Of a stretch of 11,164 nucleotides of DNA, positions 6,039 through 11,164 are shown piece after piece. The first letter of the stretch is position 1; each line of letters opens with the position of its first letter. Source of the stretch: DASZMJ01 sp035551935 (GTDB lineage: Bacteria; Planctomycetota; Planctomycetia; Isosphaerales; Isosphaeraceae). The stretch is from assembly GCA_035551935.1 (NCBI GenBank), contig DASZMJ010000190.1, positions 1 to 11,164 of the forward strand, read 5' to 3'. The translations under genes were made by a program, and so were the position numbers. The notes under the pieces are model-generated. The model ran no database searches. It saw only the letters and a program-made list of their open reading frames with translations, and had not been told where the DNA came from.

Positions 6039-7232
6039 ATGAGTACCGACGTCAAGGCGCCTCCGCCGCGCCGGATCACGGCGATCGACGCCTACCGCGG
6101 CCTGGTGATGTTCCTGATGCTGGCCGAGGTCCTGCACTTCCAGGGGGTCGCGAAGGCCCTCACGGAGAGCAAGACCTGGCAGTTGCTGGCCCATCACCAG
6201 GAGCACGTCGAGTGGGTCGGCTGCTCCCTGCACGACCTGATCCAGCCGTCGTTCTCGTTCCTGGTCGGGGCGGCCTTGCCGTTCTCGATCGCCAGCCGGC
6301 TGGCCCGGGGGCAGTCGAGGCCGGGCATGGCGGCGCACGCGGCGTGGCGGGCGTTCGTGCTGGTGGCATTGGGCATCTTCCTCAGGTCGCTCGGGCAACA
6401 CAGGACGGTCTACACGTTTGAAGATACGCTCACGCAGATCGGACTCGGGTATTTCTTCCTGTTCCTGCTCGGACTGCGGCCGGCGCGGGACCAATGGATC
6501 GCGCTGGCGGTCATCCTGGTGGGCTACTGGGCGGCGTTCGCGCTCTACCCGGTGCCGGGGTCGGGGTTCAACTACAAGACCGCCGGCGTGCCGCCCGACT
6601 GGCCGCACAACTTGAAGGGGTTCGCGGCCCACTGGAACAAGAACACGAACCTCGCCTGGGCGTTCGACCGTTGGTTCCTCAACCTCTTCCCGCGCGAGAA
6701 CGTGTTCACCCATAACGGCGGCGGCTACGCGACCCTGAGCGCCATCCCGACCCTCGGCACGATGGTCCTCGGCCTGCTGGCCGGCGGGGTGCTCCGGCGC
6801 GAGGTGCCGGCGCGGCGGAAGCTGGCCTGGCTCGTGGTCGCCGGCGTCGTCGGCCTCGCGGCGGGGACGGCCCTCGGCGAGCTGGGCATCTGCCCGGTCG
6901 TCAAGCGGATCTGGACGCCGAGCTGGGTGCTCTACAGCGGCGGCTGGTGCTTCCTGATCCTCGCCGGCTTCCTCGCCACCACCGACGCGATCGGCCTCCG
7001 CGGCTGGACCTACCCCCTGCGGGTCGTCGGCGCCAACTCGATCGCCGCTTATGTGATGAACTGGCTCATCAAAGGATTCGTCGTCGACCGCCTGACGGCC
7101 CACCTCGGCGACCGTACCTTCGGGGCCGCCGGGCCGGCCTACGAGTCCCTCCTCCGCGGCGGCGCCACCCTGCTCGTCCTCTGGCTGATCCTGTTCTGGA
7201 TGGATCGTAAACGTATCTATTTGCGAATCTAA
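6039..7232 (+). CDS. HGSNAT-like multi-pass membrane acyltransferase (DUF1624/DUF5009-type)
   Basis: A 397-aa integral membrane protein with about nine or ten hydrophobic segments (roughly 21-34, 66-85, 103-118, 132-147, 152-171, 235-252, 262-280, 296-313, 331-349, 373-388). It resembles bacterial relatives of heparan-alpha-glucosaminide N-acetyltransferase, which carry acetyl groups across a membrane to amino sugars. Matching motifs are the N-terminal IDAYRGLVMFLM; EHVEWVG...HDLIQPSFSFLVG, where His56 lines up with the active-site His of the HxxWxGxxxxDLxxPxF motif; LSAIPTLGTMVLGLLAG (233-249); PVVKRIWTPSWVLYSGG (286-302); and NSIAAYV (333-339). The ATG at 6039 is the first Met before the RG motif and has only a weak GAAG ribosome site. 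A strong promoter lies about 60 bp upstream. It diverges from the hydroxyproline operon and ends 20 bp from the convergent CheR gene. The acceptor substrate is unknown. Confidence 0.85.
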   Translation: MSTDVKAPPPRRITAIDAYRGLVMFLMLAEVLHFQGVAKALTESKTWQLLAHHQEHVEWVGCSLHDLIQPSFSFLVGAALPFSIASRLARGQSRPGMAAHAAWRAFVLVALGIFLRSLGQHRTVYTFEDTLTQIGLGYFFLFLLGLRPARDQWIALAVILVGYWAAFALYPVPGSGFNYKTAGVPPDWPHNLKGFAAHWNKNTNLAWAFDRWFLNLFPRENVFTHNGGGYATLSAIPTLGTMVLGLLAGGVLRREVPARRKLAWLVVAGVVGLAAGTALGELGICPVVKRIWTPSWVLYSGGWCFLILAGFLATTDAIGLRGWTYPLRVVGANSIAAYVMNWLIKGFVVDRLTAHLGDRTFGAAGPAYESLLRGGATLLVLWLILFWMDRKRIYLRI

Positions 7233-7252
7233 TTTCTATCAAGTTGGGCCGC

Positions 7253-9199
7253 TCAGTCGCGGGACGGCTCGGGGGCGGCCGGGCCGGGGCTGCCGTCGGC
7301 GCCGGCGGCGGCGGCGGAGGTGGGAGAGGGGGACTCGGTGGCGGCGGTGGGGGAGTCTTCCATGACGAGGATGACGCCGTCGACGGCGGCGCCGTCGACC
7401 ATGGGCGTGCACATGACGTTGCAGTGGATCGACCGACCGCGGCGGTTGACGGCCTCGAGGGCAACCTCCTGGTAGGGCGACTCGCCCGAGAGGCACGCGC
7501 GGAGCGCCGGCTTGAGGCGGTCGACGGGCAGGCCGATCTCGAGGTTCAGCAGGTTCTTGCCGCGGGCCTCGGCGGCGCGGATGCCCCAGAGGTTCTCGGC
7601 CTGCGGGCTCCAGACGAGGATCAAGAGCTCGCGGTCCAGCACGGCCACGCCGCCACGGAGGCCGCTCAGGATCGACTCGAGGAAGAGGTTGACCCGCTTC
7701 ACCTCGTCGCTCCGCTCGCGCAGCTCCTCGTTGACCGTCTCGAGCTCCTCGTTGGTCGACTGGAGCTCCTCGTTCATGGTCTCGAGCTCCTCGTTGGTCG
7801 ACTGGAGCTCCTCGCTGGTCGTCTCGAGCTCCTCGACGGTCGACTGGAGCTCCTCGTTGGTGGTCTCGAGTTCCTCGTTGGTCGACTGGAGCTCCTCGTA
7901 GGCGGTCTCGAGGTCGCGGGTCGAGCGCTCGTGCTCGGCGGTCAGGCGGCGGACGACCGTCGCGTCGAGGAAGGTGATGCCGGCCCCGAGCGCGACGCCG
8001 CCGGCGTCGAACAGTGGCGTGATGTGGACCTCGAAGGAGCTCGGCTCGCCGGCCACGGCCGACCACTCGACGTCCTTCAGGACGACCGGCTGCCGATCGT
8101 GCTGGACGCGGTCGAGGCACGACCGCAGGTCGGCCGGACGGTACGAGACCTGGAGGTCCCGGAGCGGCCTGCCGACGTCCGACGTCGCCAGGCCCAAGGT
8201 CGTCCGGGCGCGGTCGTTGGCCAGCGCGAGGACCCCGCCGGCGTCGACGACGAGCTGCGCGATCGGCGAGACCTCGAACGCCGCCTCGCGGACGCGGACG
8301 TGGCCGACGAAGTGGTTGACCGCCTCCTCGCTGCCGGTCCGCGCCATCACCAGCAGTCGCTCGCGGAGGTTGCCCCGCCCCGCCTTGGCGAAGAGCCGAT
8401 GCTTCAGGTCGATCGGCACGAACGAGTTGTTGTACGTCAGGAGCGTCTCGGCCTTGCCCAGGAACAACACGCCCCGGTCGTTCAGCGCGAAGTGGAACCG
8501 CTCGAGGATCCGGCCCTGGGTCTCGGAGTTGAGGTACATCAGCGTGTTGCGGCACGACAGGAGGTCGATCCGCGAGATCGGCGCGTCCTGGATCAGGTCG
8601 TGACGGCCGAAGATCACCGAGCGTCGCAGGTCCTTCCGGAAGGCGAAGCGGCCGTTGATCGGCTCGAAGTACTTGGCCAGCAGCTCCGGCGGCACCCCCT
8701 CGACGTGCTTGGCGTCGTAGATCGACTGCCGCGCCCGCGCGAGCGCCTCCTCGTCGACGTCGGTGGCGTAGATCTTCACCCGGTCCCGCGACTGGTCGGC
8801 CCCCAGCGCCTCGGCCAGCACGATCGCCAGCGTGTACGCCTCCTCCCCCGAGGCGCAGCCGGCGCTCCAGATCCGGATCGGGTCCTCGGGCGGCTTGGCG
8901 GCGATCAGCCTCGGGATGATCTTCTCGCGCACGACGTCCCACGCCGTCGGGTCGCGGAAGAAGGCCGTCACGTTGATCAGGATCGTGTCGAAGAGGCGGC
9001 CGAACTCGTCGGGGTGGACCTCGAGGAAGTCGACGTACCGGCGATAATCCGCGAGGTTGATCATCTGCATACGCTTGGCGACGCGCCGTATCAGGCTCGA
9101 CCGCTTGTAGCCGGTGAAGTCGAAGCCCCGGCTCCGGCGGAGGTATTCGAGAAGCTCCTCGAAGCCGGCGCGATCGGGGGCGGGGCTGTCGTCGCTCAT
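7253..9199 (-). CDS. CheR-type protein-glutamate methyltransferase with PAS domains and a coiled coil
   Basis: A 648-aa cytoplasmic protein. Residues about 10-65 are the CheR N-terminal helical domain (RGFDFTGYKRSSLIRRVAKR). Residues 75-275 are the SAM-dependent methyltransferase: NVTAFFRD (76-83), SAM loop WSAGCASGEEAYTLA (111-125), acidic Asp147 in YATDVDE, and LLSCRNTLMYL (213-223). A PAS region follows (about 305-420), then a nine-heptad coiled coil (435-497), then a second PAS (about 505-625) and an Ala/Pro/Ser-rich tail. CheR methylates glutamates of chemoreceptors using S-adenosylmethionine. In fused CheB-CheR-PAS proteins a histidine kinase often follows, but here the protein ends without HisKA or HATPase. 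The ATG at 9199 overlaps the stop of the upstream CheB gene (ATGA) and has a GGAGG site. The target protein and the PAS ligand are unknown. Confidence 0.92.
   Translation of the reverse strand: MSDDSPAPDRAGFEELLEYLRRSRGFDFTGYKRSSLIRRVAKRMQMINLADYRRYVDFLEVHPDEFGRLFDTILINVTAFFRDPTAWDVVREKIIPRLIAAKPPEDPIRIWSAGCASGEEAYTLAIVLAEALGADQSRDRVKIYATDVDEEALARARQSIYDAKHVEGVPPELLAKYFEPINGRFAFRKDLRRSVIFGRHDLIQDAPISRIDLLSCRNTLMYLNSETQGRILERFHFALNDRGVLFLGKAETLLTYNNSFVPIDLKHRLFAKAGRGNLRERLLVMARTGSEEAVNHFVGHVRVREAAFEVSPIAQLVVDAGGVLALANDRARTTLGLATSDVGRPLRDLQVSYRPADLRSCLDRVQHDRQPVVLKDVEWSAVAGEPSSFEVHITPLFDAGGVALGAGITFLDATVVRRLTAEHERSTRDLETAYEELQSTNEELETTNEELQSTVEELETTSEELQSTNEELETMNEELQSTNEELETVNEELRERSDEVKRVNLFLESILSGLRGGVAVLDRELLILVWSPQAENLWGIRAAEARGKNLLNLEIGLPVDRLKPALRACLSGESPYQEVALEAVNRRGRSIHCNVMCTPMVDGAAVDGVILVMEDSPTAATESPSPTSAAAAGADGSPGPAAPEPSRD
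7709..7897 (-). repeat. Nine 21-bp tandem units encoding a heptad coiled coil
   Basis: Nine consecutive 21-bp units encode heptads of the form EEL-x-x-x-x, alternating EELQSTN and EELETTN-type, with the last being EELRERS. They cover residues 435-497 of the CheR-PAS protein. The alternation gives a 42-bp higher period. The DNA is nearly identical between units (GAGCTCCTCG recurs), so unit number could vary between strains. The rod joins the two PAS regions and probably mediates dimerisation or signal transfer. Confidence 0.9.
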
Positions 9200-9810
9200 C
9201 TCCCGGCCTCCGCTGTGGCCAATGCCACCAGTCGCGGCGCGATCTGGTCGAGTGGCAGCACCAGGTCGACGCAGCCGGTGCGGACGGCGGCGGCGGGCAT
9301 GCCGGCGTAGGTCGCCGTGGCCGGGTCCTGCGCGATGACGGTGCCCCCCCGGCGCCGGACGGCGCGGACGCCCCCCTCGCCGTCGGAGCCGGTCCCGGTC
9401 AGCACCACGGCGACGGCCCGCGGGCCGAACCCCTCGGCGACCGACTCGAAGAGCCGGTCGGCCGACGGCCGGACCAGGTGGATCAGCTCGGAGGTCGACA
9501 GCGACAGCCGGCCCCCGGCGTCGACCAGCAGGTGCCGGCCCGGCGGCGCGACGAACACCGCCCCGGGCCGGACCGGTTCGCCGGCCTCGGCCTGCTTGAC
9601 CATCAGCTTCGTGCGGCGGCCGAGGATCTGCGCCAACAGGCTGGGCCGGCCGGGGTCGAGGTGCTGCAACACCAGGATCGGGGCCGGGAAGTCGGCCGGC
9701 AAGGCCCCCAGCAATCGGCTGAGCGCCTCCAGGCCGCCGGCCGACGCCGCGATCGCGACGACGGCGACGGGGACCGGGACGGCGTCGGGGGTGGGCGTGG
9801 GGTCATCCAT
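9196..9810 (-). CDS. Receiver-less CheB-type protein-glutamate methylesterase
   Basis: A 204-aa protein consisting of the CheB catalytic domain alone, without the N-terminal response-regulator receiver of classical CheB (about 350 aa). The Ser-His-Asp triad is intact: Ser23 in AIAASAGGLEAL, His50 in LVLQHLDPG and Asp143 in GTGSDGEGG. The residue spacing is close to that of enterobacterial CheB (Ser164, His190, Asp286). FVAPPGRHLLVD (86-97) and PATATYAGMP are also family motifs. It would hydrolyse glutamyl methyl esters, or deamidate Gln, on a receptor-like partner. The ATG at 9810 overlaps the end of the upstream CheB-zinc-ribbon gene by 8 bp, and its own stop overlaps the CheR start by 4 bp, so the three genes are one transcription unit. 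With no receiver, its activity is not controlled by phosphorylation of its own chain. Confidence 0.92.
   Translation of the reverse strand: MDDPTPTPDAVPVPVAVVAIAASAGGLEALSRLLGALPADFPAPILVLQHLDPGRPSLLAQILGRRTKLMVKQAEAGEPVRPGAVFVAPPGRHLLVDAGGRLSLSTSELIHLVRPSADRLFESVAEGFGPRAVAVVLTGTGSDGEGGVRAVRRRGGTVIAQDPATATYAGMPAAAVRTGCVDLVLPLDQIAPRLVALATAEAGR
9207..9211 (-). promoter_or_regulatory. Shine-Dalgarno for CheR-PAS inside the CheB coding region
   Basis: GGAGG on the minus strand (9211-9207) lies 7 nt before the CheR ATG at 9199 and inside the last codons of the upstream CheB. A full site plus the ATGA overlap indicates efficient coupled translation, and it decides the CheR start. Confidence 0.65.
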
Positions 9811-10858
9811 CGGTCGCGACCTCGCCCGGTTCGGCCGCCCCCGGGGCGTCCGGGCTCGGCTCGGCGTTGGTGGCCTCGTCGGCGATCAGCACCTGCCGCA
9901 GGATCGCCGCCCGCCGCCGCGCCTCCCGCGCCTGCGCGGCGAAGCGGCTCTCGGTGGCGTTCGCCCCGCGCCGGCCGAGCCGCTCGGCGATCCGGCCGCA
10001 GAGCTCCGCGCGCTCCTCCAGGGCGCGCAGCGCCGACCAGAGTGCCGACTCGACCGCCTGGGCCTGCTCGGCCACCAGGCTGTGGGCCGTCCAGGCGTGG
10101 CCGACCCGGCAGCGGTACCGGACCAGCTCGCCGTCCCTCAGCTCCCAGAGCGCCCCGCCGCAGTCCGGGCAGCCGAAGCCCGAGACGATGCCGGGCCGCT
10201 GCTCCTCCCGGATCGCCCCGAGGTCCAGCGCGGCGATCGCCGACTCCAGCTTCATCGCGTCGGTCGTCGGGTCGTCGTCGGCCATGCGGACCTCCTCCTG
10301 GACCAGCCGCGAGAGCGTCCCGGCCAGCTCGACGACGGGCTCGCAGTGGTCGGCCCGGACCGATTCCAGGGCGCTGCGCGGCATGCCGGGATAGAGGGAG
10401 TCGTCGGGCTCCTGCACCAGGGCCAGGCCGCCGCGCGACTGGATCGCCGCCAGGCCGGCGGCGCCGTCGTCGAGCGACCCCGAGAGGACCACCCCGATGA
10501 CCCGCGGGCCGAACGATCGCGCCGCGGTCCGGAACAGCACGTCGACGGCCGGCCGGTGGCCGTTCTCGCGCGGGCCGCGCGAGAGCCGGACCCGGTCCGG
10601 CTCCAGCAGCAGGTGGAAGTCCGGCGGCGCCACCACGATCGTCCCCGGGCGGATCGGCTCGCCGTCGGCCACGTGGCGGGCCGGCAAGGGCCCGTTGCGG
10701 GTCAGGATGCTCGGCAGCAGGCTGGTGCCGTGGGGCGAGACGTGGAGCACGACGAACACGGCCGCCGGGAAGTCCGCCGGCAGTCGATGGACGAGCTGCG
10801 AGAGTGCCTCGACCCCGCCGGCCGACGCCCCGACCACCACGATATCACGCCTCACCAT
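9803..10858 (-). CDS. Receiver-less CheB methylesterase with C-terminal zinc-ribbon-like domain
   Basis: A 351-aa protein. Residues 1-190 are a CheB methylesterase domain that begins directly at the N-terminus (DIVVVGASAGGVEAL), so there is no receiver domain. The triad is Ser12, His39 in VVLHVSPHG and Asp131 in SGSLDDGAAG. Residues 228-256 (FGCPDCGG...YRCRVGHAW) carry Cys230, Cys233, Cys250 and His254, a likely zinc site. Helical segments follow (about 258-330; VESALWSALRALEERAEL) and the tail is acidic. This CheB plus CPxC...CRVGH architecture recurs in proteins annotated as chemotaxis protein CheB. The start at 10858 was chosen over an upstream ATG at 11050 because AAGGGGG precedes it and the fold starts at once; the extra 64 residues look random. 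It is the first gene of the CheB-CheB-CheR operon. The methylated target is unknown. Confidence 0.9.
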   Translation of the reverse strand: MVRRDIVVVGASAGGVEALSQLVHRLPADFPAAVFVVLHVSPHGTSLLPSILTRNGPLPARHVADGEPIRPGTIVVAPPDFHLLLEPDRVRLSRGPRENGHRPAVDVLFRTAARSFGPRVIGVVLSGSLDDGAAGLAAIQSRGGLALVQEPDDSLYPGMPRSALESVRADHCEPVVELAGTLSRLVQEEVRMADDDPTTDAMKLESAIAALDLGAIREEQRPGIVSGFGCPDCGGALWELRDGELVRYRCRVGHAWTAHSLVAEQAQAVESALWSALRALEERAELCGRIAERLGRRGANATESRFAAQAREARRRAAILRQVLIADEATNAEPSPDAPGAAEPGEVATDG

Positions 10859-10931
10859 CGCCCCCTTCCCAGGCCCCCGCCCCCCGACGCGATGGCGGTC
10901 GGTCCCGGCCCTCCCGAAGGGTGTCGCCTTC

Positions 10932-10940
10932 ATCATAACA
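10932..10940 (-). promoter_or_regulatory. Candidate extended -10 promoter for the CheB-CheB-CheR operon
   Basis: On the minus strand TGT-TATGAT (10940-10932) fits the extended -10 form TGnTATAAT with one mismatch. No good -35 box lies 16-18 bp upstream, as is common for extended -10 promoters. A start near 10925 would leave a leader of about 67 nt before the ATG at 10858. Confidence 0.35.
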
Positions 10941-11058
10941 GGCCCCTGGTCGCCGCCATAGCCCACGCATTCAGGGGATTGCCAAGTCGCTCCGCCTGAC
11001 CCGCATCCCCCCGCCCCGGCCCTCCCCATCAGGGGCGGACCGACCGTCACTCTTCCCC

Positions 11059-11164
11059 GTACCAGGCACGCTCCGCGTGCCGTCCGCTCCCCCCTCTTCT
11101 GTAGCAGGCACGCTCCGCGTGCCGTCCGCCTTAATCCAAGAACCTTGTGGGCGGGCGGACGGCA
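11059..11164. repeat. REP-like palindromic repeats: two direct copies and the start of an inverted copy
   Basis: Copies at 11059-11087 and 11101-11129 are 29 bp long, lie 42 bp apart and differ at one base (GTACCAGG versus GTAGCAGG). Each contains GGCACGC-TCC-GCGTGCC, a perfect 7-bp stem with a 3-nt loop (11065-11081 and 11107-11123). The last 11 bases (11154-11164, GGCGGACGGCA) are the exact reverse complement of 11120-11130, so an inverted third copy appears to begin at the window edge. No transposase is visible. Confidence 0.75.

Larger units (their letters stand above)
10859..11164. other. 306-bp gap without a gene, upstream of the CheB operon
   Basis: No open frame here has protein-like composition on either strand. 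The stretch contains the likely ribosome site and promoter of the leftward CheB operon (10859-10940), about 115 bp with no recognisable signal, and then REP-like repeats up to the window edge. Any gene that follows lies beyond 11164. Confidence 0.6.

Noticed and set aside
5661..7103. A 480-codon leftward open frame opposite the HGSNAT-like gene
   Set aside because: It is antisense to a gene with many membrane segments and family motifs. Its sequence is charged, low-complexity shadow coding.
7233..7252. A terminator between the convergent HGSNAT-like and CheR genes
   Set aside because: The gap is only 20 bp and has no inverted repeat or U-tract.
7244..9310. A 688-codon rightward open frame opposite the CheR-PAS gene
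   Set aside because: It is antisense to a gene with clear methyltransferase and PAS motifs. Its composition is a mirror of GC-biased codons, and the heptad repeats merely keep it open.
10859..11050. 64-residue N-terminal extension of the first CheB, as a possible receiver remnant
   Set aside because: It is Gly/Arg/Pro-rich without any receiver motif, and a strong ribosome site precedes the ATG at 10858.
11059..11164. Start of a CRISPR array
   Set aside because: There are only two direct copies, the spacing between them is 13 bp, each copy is itself a hairpin, and the next copy is inverted. This fits REP-like elements, not CRISPR.

Overview
The window is very GC-rich, densely coded DNA. The protein families, the codon bias and the short palindromic repeats between genes suggest a planctomycete, probably of the Isosphaeraceae/Gemmataceae type. 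That placement is an inference from style; there is no rRNA or marker gene here. I see eight full-length protein genes, one gene cut by the left edge, and one doubtful 29-codon ORF. There are no tRNA or rRNA genes, CRISPR arrays or intact insertion sequences.

Left part (1-2671). A secreted protein of unknown function runs leftward off the window. Diverging from it are a membrane-anchored, metzincin-like zinc peptidase (HExxHxxGxxD plus a Met-turn) and a Cof-type HAD phosphatase. A REP-like inverted-repeat element closes this block, between convergent genes.

Middle part (2682-7232). Three leftward genes form a hydroxyproline catabolic cluster: a DapA/DHDPS-family lyase, a proline racemase-family 4-hydroxyproline 2-epimerase with both catalytic cysteines, and a DadA-like FAD oxidoreductase. 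Together they would convert trans-4-hydroxy-L-proline to cis-4-hydroxy-D-proline, then to pyrroline-4-hydroxy-2-carboxylate, then to 2-oxoglutarate semialdehyde. The final semialdehyde dehydrogenase is not in the window. Epimerase and oxidase overlap by ATGA. Diverging from the cluster is a multi-pass membrane protein of the heparan-alpha-glucosaminide N-acetyltransferase (HGSNAT-like) family. The 127-bp gap between the two transcription units holds two face-to-face sigma70-like promoters that share their -10 region, with a GC palindrome beside it.

Right part (7253-10858). Three overlapping leftward genes form a compact chemotaxis-like methylation module: a receiver-less CheB methylesterase with a C-terminal zinc-ribbon-like domain, a second receiver-less CheB, and a CheR methyltransferase carrying two PAS regions joined by a nine-heptad coiled coil. 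No CheA, CheY, CheW or chemoreceptor gene is visible. The last 306 bases hold no gene. They contain a candidate promoter for the CheB operon and, at the edge, REP-like repeats built like the one at 2597-2671.
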